A stretch of 64,000 nt of DNA, taken from Halichondria panicea (lineage: Eukaryota; Porifera; Demospongiae; Suberitida; Halichondriidae). Positions 12,290 to 22,093 of this stretch are shown piece by piece (within the stretch, counting starts at the first letter, position 1; each line of letters starts with the position of its first letter). The DNA lies in NCBI RefSeq assembly GCF_963675165.1, contig NC_087384.1:793001-857000 (forward strand), in the 5' to 3' direction. The notes under the pieces were generated by a model, which did no database searches, had not been told where the DNA came from, and worked only from the letters and a program-made list of their open reading frames with translations. A program made the translations under genes and the position numbers.

Positions 12290-14050
12290 TGTGGCCTGGT
12301 TCAACATGCCTCCTACTAGAGTTTGTCCCTCATGGTCGTCTAGACAACTTCCTCCTCAGTCTGAAGGACGAACCAGTGGCAGTGCCAGAGTGATACATTT
12401 GTCACCTCAAGAGCACCAGTAAATACCCTACCACAAACAGATGTCAGCTGACCTAATGGGAGTGCTACTGCAGGTTACCAAGGGAATGGTGAGCGAGATA
12501 TAGTATTGAGTTGGTTGGTTATTGTATTTATTTGCGAACGTTCCTGACTGACCATGGATTCATTCATCGTGACCTCTCCACTAAAACAGTTCTTATTGGA
12601 GACAGACTCAACGTCAAAGTATCAGATCCAGGTAAGTTGTAGTTACGGTGTTCATCTAATTCTTAAATTGTACAGCCGGAATACATTAATATTACCCCTT
12701 TCCTCCAATTAATCTCCAGTCTCCATACGGGCATGTTTAGCTATAGTTATAAACCTAAACCTATTCGTCTACTGACTGATAATTCATGCAATAGTTCCCA
12801 CCCCCTACAGGCATGATCCACGAAGGATACTACTATGTTGTGACGGAGAGGGAACACTACCTACAGGACATTGCCCCAGAGTGTCTCTGGGAGAAACGAT
12901 ACTCTATTTGGAGCGATGTCTGGTCTTACGGCATCCTTGCCTACAAGGTGATTACCATGGAGACAGTGCCGTTCCCAGATGCCACTGTCAGTGACATGTA
13001 CGACAAAATGGTGGGAGGAGATAGGTTTCAGCAATGAGATGTAAGTGAATTTATTGGTTGACCTGAGTTACTTGTTCACTATTACCATCTTTACTGTTAA
13101 TATAACTACTGTTTTCTGTTTAGCTATTGTATGCCAAGTCTAATAATTATAGTAACTGTAAAATAATATACGGTAATTGTGTAAAAGTGTATTGTGATAC
13201 TCCGTGCACCTTCTCTATCAGATCTTTCCCTCCCAGGTACTTCCTGCTCCAGCGGTGTTGGCAGTTCACAGCCACTGAGCGACCTTCCTTCTCCAACATA
13301 GTCAGCGACCTTAAGGACATGGGCGAGAAGCCAACCAAGCATATCATCCTCAACGTCGCCAAAGAACCGCAGAGTGGTTACATCAGCGATACAGGACAGG
13401 TGTTCCTACACCCACTACCCTCGTATATTGACAACCCTTCGAAGGCAACAAAGAAGAACTGGAGGAACAGCGCCACTCAACAGAGCGTAATATCTTCCGT
13501 CAATGACACAATGTACACAAGAGATACCGCTGAGACAGTACTGGATACTCAGTCTGAGAGTGATAATTATGAGGGATATCTCCGTGGTGACCTGCCGTCA
13601 TGGAACCAAGAAAAGAGCAGCTCGTTGTCTGAGGGGGAGGGGGAATTAGCCACACCCAAACTACGAGAGAGCAAGGGAACGAGAGTGTGGGTGGAGTCAG
13701 CCGGCAGCAAGGTCTACGTTGAGACCACCTCCTTAGCTAGCGATGAGGATTTTCGACCAGAAGCGGTGACAACAAAGAAAAAGAAAAAGAAACGAAGCAA
13801 GGAACAAGCAACAAAGAAAGGGATCATTAATCCAATGGCTGTCATGACAAACAACACGGAACAAGCTGGGAATACAAATGCTAACAATAACCACGAGGCG
13901 TGGCACAAGAAAGAGGGGAGTGGCAGCACCAATGAACCACCCTCTGTTACCGAGGAGGACGAGACTAACTGCAGTGTTGCTAAGACTAGTGACCAATCAG
14001 ATAGCAGTAGACTTTTGAGTAATTCTAGAGAAGAGATAATTGAATTATGA
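12290..14050 (+). pseudogene. Decayed receptor-tyrosine-kinase exons (copy A)
   Basis: These are kinase-domain pieces in order. 12306-12488 has LLLEFVPHGRLDNFLLSLKD (hinge and helix D), but a TGA at 12391-12393 replaces the Trp codon seen in copy C. 12541-12631 has FIHRDLSTKTVLIGDRLNVK and VSDP. 12811-13037 has YYVVTEREHYLQDIAPECLW and SDVWSYGILAYK. 13237-14050 has LLQRCWQFTATERPSFSNI and a long Ser/Lys-rich tail to the stop. The N-lobe (glycine loop, VAxK) is absent. The catalytic loop has Thr where Asn is required, and the DFG motif reads DPG. The acceptor before the HRD exon is GCGAACG, against GCAGACG in copy C, so it is lost. The exon ending GGDRFQQ stops at a TGA just before its donor. 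Overall this is a dead kinase; only the last exon (about 270 residues) stays open throughout. Confidence 0.75.
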
Positions 14051-14340
14051 TTTTATATATAGATCAGGCTACTGTACTAATAATATAGATCTACTGCATG
14101 CATGTTGAAGACCTTGCAAACTGATTAATTGCCTGCATGAGGAGACACCTGGAAATGTTTAATGATTGCAACATGATAGCATGAATGCTTATAATTTTTT
14201 TATTGTAATAGTAAAAATTAAGTAAATTGATGGTGTGCCACACACCTTCAGTTGATATTTTGTGTCCCGGACAAGCTGGAAAAATTAGTACATAATTATA
14301 ACAACTATAACGACACTGTTTCTGGGTTAAAGATTATTTA
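14051..14340. other. Intergenic between kinase A and receptor B
   Basis: This is AT-rich sequence between convergent genes. No feature was recognised. Confidence 0.4.
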
Positions 14341-14640
14341 TGAGTATAACTAATACACCTATATGGTTGCAGCACGTCTGTTGTTTGTATGAACTTCACT
14401 GTATTCTCAGACTTGTTAAAGACTGCGTGATCTTCAGTTGCAACATCATTAGACTTAGGGTTAGGGGAAGAACTTAATTTAAATTTGTCTGACTTAGAAG
14501 AACGTAATATACAAATGAGGATGATGACGATGACGAGAACGAGGACGAATGAAAGGATTGGCCAGGAAAAGTACCAAACAAAAATAATAATTATAGCATT
14601 TCTTGAAACGGTACATGTGAAAGACGTTGTAACGGATTGG
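14341..14640 (-). other. Possible unassigned transmembrane-and-tail exon
   Basis: On the minus strand, after an AAG acceptor-like site near 14620, a frame reads a strongly hydrophobic segment (FSWPILSFVLVLVIVIILIC), then LRSSKSDKFKLSSSPNPKS and a tail ending LQPYRCISYTHK before TAA. It looks like a membrane helix plus cytoplasmic tail. Its required phase (2) does not match any exon of receptor B just upstream, so it may be a relic of another family member or an exon whose partner was not found. Confidence 0.3.
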
Positions 14641-14758
14641 AGTTATGCACTCGCCGAATTTCTTGTTTCTTTGCTTTTTCGCGCTTTTCTTTTCCTGCCA
14701 ATCCTAGCAACGTTCACATTGCAAATATTTTTTATAATATCTCAGTGTTGAACATAAA

Positions 14759-17560
14759 TTAGATATCAATGGAAACAACCCGGTTAAAACATATAAATTG
14801 ACTATTAAGACTTAGGCTTCCATGCAACTTCACCTGCATGAGTCTGACTGACTATACTGAGCCAACGTGGATCTACTATACTGCTGCTAAAACTATTATT
14901 GTTCAAGTGTCCATTTCCATTTCTATTTCTGCATGAATTAAGAGATGACAAAATCATGATTAGGATTAAGATATCAATTCTCTCCGTTTGAGTTTATATT
15001 ATCACGGAACCGATTATGATTGCATCGATAAATAGTTCATGTCATATTTATATACTAATAATTATAGCAATTAACTCACTTTCCTTCGGAACCAATCAAT
15101 AGCTCCAATTGCAACCCCACTTATAATCCAAACGAATGTTGGTAATGCACAAATCCAACCAATGATAAGAAAAGCTATCATCAGTCCACTTCTCTCTGCA
15201 AGTATAAGAGTTACTTATAAGGCTAAATTTATATTAACATACCATAAGAATCCATGATGGGACATTGTGGATTCTCGACAGCGCAAAATATGTTATCCAC
15301 TGAAGGCAAAAATGTACCATTCACACAACGTATTTCGTTCGGTCCATTTAGAACCATCAATTCGTTGTCTATACATGCCAAGTCGATAAGTTGATTATGA
15401 CGAATAAAACCTTCAACACTTGTATTGAATTCCAAAGGAATTTTGGTCGCATTACAAGGGAAAAGCAAAACAGGTTTTTCAATACTTTGTGCAACAGCCT
15501 GAGCATAATTGTCTTTAATAGAATGAACCAGTACATAGTAGCATACTTCTGTCTCAAGAATGTCCTCAAACGGCACACATGCTTGCATGTTACTGTCAAA
15601 CTGCATAGTACGGTTGGAGAACTTAAATGCTTCGTTAGTCCCACATGATCCATTTTTATATGCAAGTTGTCCAGAAAAGGATGAAGCGCATTGTAGACAA
15701 CTGTTGTTAATTGCCACTCTGATACAGGGGTATCCATTGCTATCAGTAGCAATCTCATCAGCGAACAGTGATGTTGGGACTGAATGCATGCATGTATTTA
15801 GTATAATTATAGACACAATTATACATCCAATCATAATAATTATACATATATACATGTATACATACTTGTATTGCTGCATGCATACACTGCATGCCGGTAA
15901 AAATGATGTGCATGTAGTTTTCACGCAGAGTGCGTGACTATTGTGGCAAATATGCGTTTTTTTCCTGCTGGTTTTTTTTATATTTGCCACAATAGTCCAG
16001 CTTGCATGAAAACCACACATCACATTTTTACAGTGTATAATTATACAATCACCATTTATCATATACTCAGCACTGGATGTTCCATTTGGATTAACTACAT
16101 TTCGATTCCACACAGTGACATTGTAGTACCCTGGATTGAGACGTTGTTCATAGCTACGATCTGTATAGGGCACAGTTGTGCTAGTTGCTGCACTCTGATT
16201 TTGAAGATTATTAATCGAAATTATAAAGTTGAGGGGATCAGGCAATCTTCTAGCAGCATCAATCTGGTCTCTGTCAATAATAGTATCCACCTATAATTAT
16301 AATGGTCTCATGTCTAAATGAACATGCATAATACAGCTATATATATACCTGCCATTGCACCCTCACGATTGGATCAAGTAGGCTACCAGGTGCTGAGCAG
16401 TTAAAGCTAACACCTGTTATCCTAGCTGGAGTGTCTGTATATTAAAACATTATGGGGAAAATTAATGCATGTGCATGCAGGTGCAGGTGCTGAGCAGTTA
16501 TTAAAGCTAACACCTGTTATCCTAGCTGGAGTGTCTGTAATTAAAACATTATGGGGAAAATTAATGCATGTGCATGCAGTGATCTGAACAAACATAAACT
16601 CACTGTCTAGGACAACTGTGTAACTAGCCGGGTCACTACGGAAGTGACAGTCACTAGAACGACTTTGAATGTTAAAGGTGCAGGTTGTTCCATCGGGTGT
16701 CCATCCTTTGCATTTGAATCTTGAAGTACTTAATGGAACTAGACCTTCATTGTCACACTGACCGCATTTCCCTATGGTTGTAATATAGAAATTATCAACT
16801 GTAACAGGAGCCTCAGTGACGTTATTGTCCCAACTGAAAATGCACACATCACTTCGTGGAAACGCAAGAATGATATTTAGAGGAGGTTTTGGCCTGCCTG
16901 CATGTATTAAAATTGTATACAGAGCAACAGTTATAATATAGTGCCTGATAAACTAATGTGCAACTGCATAATGACTTTCAGCATCAGAAAAATTCATGAG
17001 CCGTTCATGCTTATGGTTAGTCAGCACAATCATGCACAAGCAATGAATATGTATACGACATATAATGCTTGGTGGTTCTCTATAAAATGGGCGTAAAACT
17101 CACCACCAACTTTAAGGGTATCCATTCCACAAACCATAGTATTCACTCTACAGACAATTTCTTTATCGTGCAATCCAATATCAGCAGTAAATGTTAGAAT
17201 TGACGTAAACGATTGGCTTGTCACTGTTAAATTAGCTGTAAATTCCCCACAACTGTCATTGCTGTTCCCAGAGAGACGTAATGTTATTCTGTTAGTATTA
17301 GAGCTGCCAGTTCCAAAGCATTGAAAGGCACCTCCATCCCAGATAAGTGTGTCTTCTGTACTTGTAACTTGTCCTTGACACACATACTGAACAGTACTAC
17401 CCTCTTTTAAGCACCCCTGCAATCTCCTCTCCAGGGGTTTGATTAGCGTGCTACCTGTCAGTGTATAGTAGTGTATACTATGTATGAGATAAAAAGAATA
17501 CTTACCTGAAATGCAGAGTAGAATAGTGAAGATCGCACAACACTCGAGCAAGACAGACAT
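14759..17560 (-). CDS. Receptor B: Ig-FN3 type I receptor, opposite strand
   Basis: Eight exons (17560-17506, 17454-17104, 16897-16604, 16434-16349, 16290-16047, 15779-15243, 15195-15080, 14833-14759) join into an open 585-codon frame with intron phases 1-1-1-0-1-1-0. The first six phases match receptors C and D. Exon 1 is a signal peptide (MSVLLECCAIFTILLCIS). Exon 2 is Ig-like (VQYVCQGQ...LIWDGG...EIVCRV). Exon 3 is FN3-like with GKCGQCDNEG and SSDCHFRS as in C and D. Exons 4-5 form an FN3 domain. Exon 6 is longer than in the paralogues and ends in a sushi-like stretch (LIDLACIDNELMVL... EIRCVNGTF...NPQCP). Exon 7 has the membrane helix (LIIGWICALPTFVWIISG). The short last exon (VKLHGSLSLNSQFICF...) is the least certain. 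No DPxYxE(I/V) tyrosine motif is present. Confidence 0.72.
15918..16016. repeat. Hairpin element in receptor B intron
   Basis: ACTATTGTGGCAAATAT at about 15937 and ATATTTGCCACAATAGT at about 15982 are perfect inverted repeats. They are extended outward by a weaker pair (GTAGTTTTCACGC / GCATGAAAACCAC). This is a small foldback insertion in the intron between exons 5 and 6 of receptor B. Confidence 0.75.
16389..16600. repeat. 104-bp tandem duplication covering a splice acceptor of receptor B
   Basis: The block with CAGGTGCTGAGCAGTTAAAG and CTAGCTGGAGTGTCTGTA occurs twice, offset by about 104 bases. On the minus strand each copy contains the acceptor and the first codons of exon 4 (TPARITGVSF). 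Only the copy nearer the next exon (16434-16349) keeps the donor; the other runs into intron sequence. Confidence 0.85.
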
Positions 17561-17990
17561 AACAAAATAAATCAATAAAGCATCACTCGTTCTCAACAGT
17601 CAGCATGCGCATCAGATAGCCCTGCCCACATCTCAATTTCATTACATCATTCATTGGGCATGCAGAGTAGGCTTGAGGCTATTATGCTCCAAATTTTACC
17701 GGTTATTCTATTCTCCAATTCCCAAGCTATAGCCTATTATTCTCAGTGATTCAGCCCATTATTCTCATAAAAATTTTATTATTCTTCCAATAAAAATCAT
17801 ATTTTGCAACACAAGTGAAGTCTCTACATATAATAATATACATATAGTCCTGAAGAGCATTGTCTTGCTGATCACCAAACGAAGTGCTTTGAGTTGATCC
17901 AGCATCAATATGTCTCTACTTGGGGGGTTGGAACTGGAATCATAGTGGCTTCAGTAGGTTCAGTGTCTGTTGTGTTGGGATAGGCACTAC
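17561..17990. other. Promoter-side flank of receptor B and a repeat end
   Basis: From about 17665 the phrases GCTATTATGCTCC, GCCTATTATTCTCAG and CCATTATTCTCAT recur. This TATTATTCT-rich pattern looks like the end of a dispersed repeat, probably that of the transposase remnant that follows. No gene was seen. Confidence 0.4.
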
Positions 17991-18228
17991 TGGCTGTACT
18001 AATCCGTAGCTAACAGAAACCTTGGATTAGTAGTGACTTGAAATAAAGCATTGTTTTGTTTCATTATGCTTTTTACTTCACTAAACACTTCCTCTGCTGG
18101 GTTTAGGTCTGGAGAATGAGGCAAAAACACTAATCGAGCACCGAATTGATTCTCAATTAATGGTTGTAATATAGGTAGAAGAGTTGTAGTAAGAAAGTTT
18201 TCAAACCTCGCACCATCCATTGTTCCAG
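17991..18228 (-). pseudogene. Tc1/IS630-like transposase remnant, C-terminal part
   Basis: The minus-strand reading contains GARFENFLTTTLLPILQPL and then FLPHSPDLNPAEEVFSEVK. The PHSPDLNPxE block holds the catalytic Glu of the DDE_3 (Tc1/mariner/IS630) superfamily. The reading stops being homologous at 18228, where the Ginger1 derivative begins. A further piece (GIHDIHIIT) lies on the other side, at 19588-19620. This is a decayed DNA transposon gene without its N-terminal half. Confidence 0.7.
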
Positions 18229-19583
18229 TGTCATAAAATTTTGGGCCCCCCATGTTTAGGCCCCCCTGGGCCTAGAATTTAAAAATTTTGGGCCCACCGG
18301 GCCTAGAATGTTAACATTTTAGGCCCCCCAGGGGGTCCAGTCTGTTAAAATTCTAGGCCTCCCACTGTGAGATTAGGCCCCCCCTCTTTTCTGCACGATA
18401 GAACCATAGATAAATGAACAGAAATCTTTATCTATGATAGAACGAAGTCAAGGTAAGGTTAGCTCTATTAGTTACAAAGCATCAAAGAGACTGCATGCAT
18501 GCAAAGACTCTGTATCAAAGTAGCAAAATTGTTTGCATTATTATTCTATCATGGAATTCAAAGTGAAGGAAGATTTACCTTTCAAGTTACTCATGCTTTG
18601 ATGCAGCTCTGCAATGTTGGATCTGCCTGTAAGACAATCGATGTTGTGCATAGCTATCGCCATATATTTGCAACTTTTTTGTGCTTACTTTCTCAGCCAA
18701 ATTTCAAGACAAAACATGGCGGCGTTATCCCCAAGCGACTGGTCGCCAAAGGAGGCAAAATTTTGTGAATTCACAATAATTATAAAGTATAAAGCACACA
18801 ATTTTCAGTGCAAAGACAACAATACATATCTTCCTCCATGTTTTCCTACATAGAAGATGTAAATTGTTGTGGGGATGCTCCAATAGCATCACTGGCTCAG
18901 CTCTCAAGTAATGTGGAATCATAGATATAGAAGTCAAGAGAGAAACTGTTGTATCTATGGTGGAATCACAGTACATGTACATGTAATAAGAATGCAAGCA
19001 AGTGATCCCCGCCCACTTATTAGACTGTATCATAGTAGTACAAGGGCGCTTCTCTCATATGCCCTTGCTATATAAACTAAGTTTCTTGTGTAAAGCTGTT
19101 TTTATTCATTGTTTGAAGATTATAGCATGTAGTAGTTTCAGGCTTGATAAGCCTTTTAGAGCTTAGTAACCCAGCTCAGAAGCAGCAACCTTAAAATCCG
19201 GGATATCTGAGGTGAATAGCTAGCAGTTTCCTTTCGGGACAAGGGTAATCTTGGACAGTCCTGACCAATTCGGGACAGTTGGCACCTATGTGCTTCGTGC
19301 TGCATGAGGTCATAGAATGACATGGTGCAGTGCATGTGATGGCTGTGAGACCAGTGGTACTACTGTACATGCATGAAATGTGTGTGTGTGAGGAGAGCTG
19401 CATTCAGTAACTGGCACTGCATGCATAGACTGTGAAGACCATAGAAGACTGTATTGGTGTATTTTGAGAATGCACTGTCACATAATGTTACCGCTGTTGC
19501 GCTGTTAATGGGGGGGCCTAAAATTTTAAAATTCTAGGCCCGGGGGGGCCCCAATCTCATGGGGGGCCTAAACTTTTATGACA
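18229..19583. mobile_element. Non-autonomous Ginger1 element (deletion derivative)
   Basis: It begins TGTCATAAAATTTTGGGCCC and ends GGCCTAAACTTTTATGACA, the same termini as the complete Ginger1 at 51037-54677. Internal pieces match the ends of that element's gene. 18551 onward resembles its first exon (GAAGGAAGATTTACCTTTC). 19318-19430 resembles its PHD-finger exon (GACATGGTGCAGTG, then AACTGGCACTGCA). The integrase core is missing. The flanking tetramers are CCAG (18225-18228) and CTGG (19584-19587), both one CpG transition from CCGG, the known Ginger1 target. Confidence 0.85.
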
Positions 19584-19587
19584 CTGG

Positions 19588-19625
19588 TAATAATATGGAT
19601 ATCATGTATTCCTTTCATAGATATG
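19588..19625 (-). pseudogene. Tc1/IS630-like transposase remnant, upstream piece
   Basis: The minus-strand reading GIHDIHIIT directly precedes the insertion. Together with GTMDGARF on the other side it matches the gi-dv-ivxGT(v/m)d motif of DDE_3 transposases. The piece is cut off on its right by the LINE fragment. Confidence 0.6.
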
Positions 19626-19631
19626 ATAGGT

Positions 19632-20385
19632 ATGCAGGAAGTATCGTGTAGAACACGTATTATCATGCCCCAAGGGAGGGTTTCCATCACTACGTCACAA
19701 CGAAATCAGAGACATAACGGCCAACCTCCTATCAGAAGTCTGCAACAATGTATGCATTGAACCACACTTGCAGCCAATCTCAGGAGAGCACCTCCCAGGA
19801 ACAACAGCAAACATCACAGAAGGAGCTCGCCTAGACATTGCCGCAAATGGGCTATGGGGAGGACGCTTCGAACGCACCTACTTTGACGTGCGCGTCTTTA
19901 ACCCCCATGCAGCCTCAAACAGACAGACCAACCCCTACAGAAAACACGAAATGGTAAAGAAACGTGCTTATGAAAGTCGAATCCAAGAAATAGAGCACTC
20001 TTCCTTCACACCACTCGTGATGTCATCAACAGGAGGCCTTGGCCCCGCTTCAACATCCACTTACAAGCGTCTTGCCACCCTCCTGGCCGCAAAATGGGAC
20101 CAACCCTATACCTTCACAATGAATTGGCTGAGATGCCGCCTCTCGTTTTCACTCCTAAGATCTTCAATCCAAGCCATCAGAGGAGCTCGTTCAACTGCAG
20201 GCAAGGCCTCAAAAGCAACTTCCCTCCCAATCGATTTAGTGATCAGTGAGTCACTGATAACAGACCACTGATCCCTGAACATTGAACTAACTAGCATAAT
20301 TATTACACTGTACTGCACATTGAACTATACTGAGTGTGTGTATTATTGAAAAAATAAAATAAAAAATAAAATAAAAAAATAATGA
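19632..20385 (+). pseudogene. 5'-truncated LINE end, second copy
   Basis: This copy starts inside the zinc knuckle (VEHVLSCPKGGF) and continues with RHNEIRDITANLL, GARLDIAANGLWGGRFERT, FDVRVFNPHA, YRKHEMVKKRAYE and RGARSTAGK to a TGA at 20269-20271. It is the same family as 6049-7210 and its frame is open throughout. An A-rich (AAAATAAA)n tail at about 20348-20383 marks the 3' end. It is only about 210 residues long because of 5' truncation, as is usual for LINE copies. Confidence 0.65.
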
Positions 20386-20599
20386 GTACGGATGACGTGT
20401 GTCCAGCCTCCTCTGGTTGCTCACATACATGCGGCCTGTATGCGAGGGGGAAAGTTTGCTCTTCTTCTTCTTCTTTTTCGCCTCCAGTTTTGAAGAGTAG
20501 CCCACAAGGGCAGATCACATGATGAGAAGGTACAAGCTCCACCCTCAGGTGGAGTTTAAAGTTAGAATGTCACTGCGGGTTTGCCGCAGATTGTGGAGA

Positions 20600-20735
20600 A
20601 AGTGTAAGATCCAGTCTTGCGCATGTTGTGCCACAAATCCGAAAATTCGAAATGCCTAAAAAATAGGAAATGAAGAGCATTATGGGTGTGGCCATACATT
20701 CCATTGTTAAAATGCGCAAAGGTAAAATTATTGCG
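20600..20735 (+). repeat. LINE 3'-end fragment inside the left arm
   Basis: GTGCCACAAATCCGAAAAT, AAATGCCTAAAAAATAGGAA and ATGAAGAGCATTATGGGTGT match the end of the LINE at 38842-40880 (C-terminal codons VPQIRKSEMPKK and the following UTR), in the opposite orientation. It is a 5'-truncated copy shared by both arms. Confidence 0.7.
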
Positions 20736-20959
20736 CACTGGCACTGACTGTAGTACTACTAATCTCGAGTCAAGATAAATCAATACCACTGACAACAGAG
20801 TATAGTCTATATATAAGCTTAGTCTAGCTAAGGTACTGTGTACTGTGGCTCACTGTATCCGGCCATCCATCCTTTTCATGTTATTTTCAATCGAGTTTGT
20901 GCAGACCCACTGCTCTCTTTGTTCATTCACAATAATGCTAATTCCTAGGTAGACTTTAG

Positions 20960-21843
20960 GGTGTGTATAGAGTGACTGGGCTAGCTTACTGTGGGTAAGT
21001 GTGGCTCAATGTGTGTTGCTGTTATCCTGTGAGACAGATCAGAGGTTTCAGGATTTGTGAATGCCATGGTTGACACAAATTCTAAAACGAGTCTGTGCAC
21101 TCTCCGTTAAATTTACAGCCCGTCTCTTTCCAGCTATAGCTTCAGGGTATGTATAGAGTGACTGAGCCAGCTTACTGTGGCTCAATATGTTGCTGTTATC
21201 CCGTGGATGAAGTTTCAGGATTTGTGTTAACGCAAATCCTGAAACTACATTGTGCAGTCTCCTTTATATTTACAGTCCTTCTATTTCTAGCCATAGCTTC
21301 AGGGTATGTATAGAGTGACTGAGCCAGCTTACTGTGGCTCAATGTGTTGCTGTTATCCCGTGGATGAAGTTTCAGGATTTGTGTTAAGGCCACTCCAAGT
21401 GATACTCTGGTTTCTGGTCCACCGCCCGCATCAGATTTTATTCTTGGATTTCTATCTCATTATTGGATTTCTATCCCATTATTTCTACTACGCATGCGCA
21501 GAATGGTCCATGTGGTACAAAATAGTGTGATAATGATATTCATTTGCAAAATAATGAGATTCATAAGGTGAAAAATTGATAATGACATAATGAGAAAAGC
21601 CGCCCGCCCACATGCAATTAGAAAAACTTCAGGACCAGAAACCAGAGTGTCACTTGGAGTGGCCTAACGCAAATCCTGAAACTATATTGTGCAGTCTCCT
21701 TTATATTTACAGTCCTTCTATTTCTAGCCATAGCTTCAGGGTATGTATAGAGTGACTGAGCCAGCTTACTGTGGCTCTATGTGTTGCTGTTATCCCGTGG
21801 ATGAAGTTTCAGGATTTGTGTTAATGCAAATCCTGAAACTATA
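20960..21843. repeat. 157-bp satellite units, left block
   Basis: These are tandem units containing GCTTCAGGGTATGTATAGAG, TGACTGAGCCAGCTTACTGT and TGTTGCTGTTATCCCGTGGA. Each is joined to the next by a palindrome whose half-site is GTTTCAGGATTTGCGTT. Units are about 157 bp; the outermost is diverged. A 277-bp MITE and the Gypsy element have inserted in this block. Confidence 0.85.
21388..21664. mobile_element. 277-bp Harbinger-like MITE inside the satellite
   Basis: Its terminal inverted repeats of about 34 bp start GGCCACTCCAAGTGA and end TCACTTGGAGTGGCC. TAA trinucleotides flank both sides (21385-21387 and 21665-21667), as in PIF/Harbinger elements. The target was the GTTAAC centre of a satellite palindrome. 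It has no coding capacity. Confidence 0.8.
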
Positions 21844-21844
21844 T

Positions 21845-21991
21845 TGTCGTAACTTAGCTAGGTCTGGACTCACCGCTAAGTTACCAACTCAGTACTGGTT
21901 TACAGTTGACAGTTTAATAGAGACTAAAAACATTGAGAACACACGTACATAAATAGTACACATAGAACAGGAAGTAAACTAAACCACAACA
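21845..21991 (-). repeat. 3' LTR of the Gypsy element
   Basis: On the plus strand it starts TGTCGTAACTTAGC and ends AACCACAACA. It appears identical to the LTR at 26115-26261. Confidence 0.92.
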
Positions 21992-22093
21992 TTCCTCCTT
22001 CCTTTAGTGAGGACTCACAAAATTAACTAATGACAAAAATCATCCAACTAATGACAAAACAATACCAATAAAATACCAGTTTCCAATCAATAA

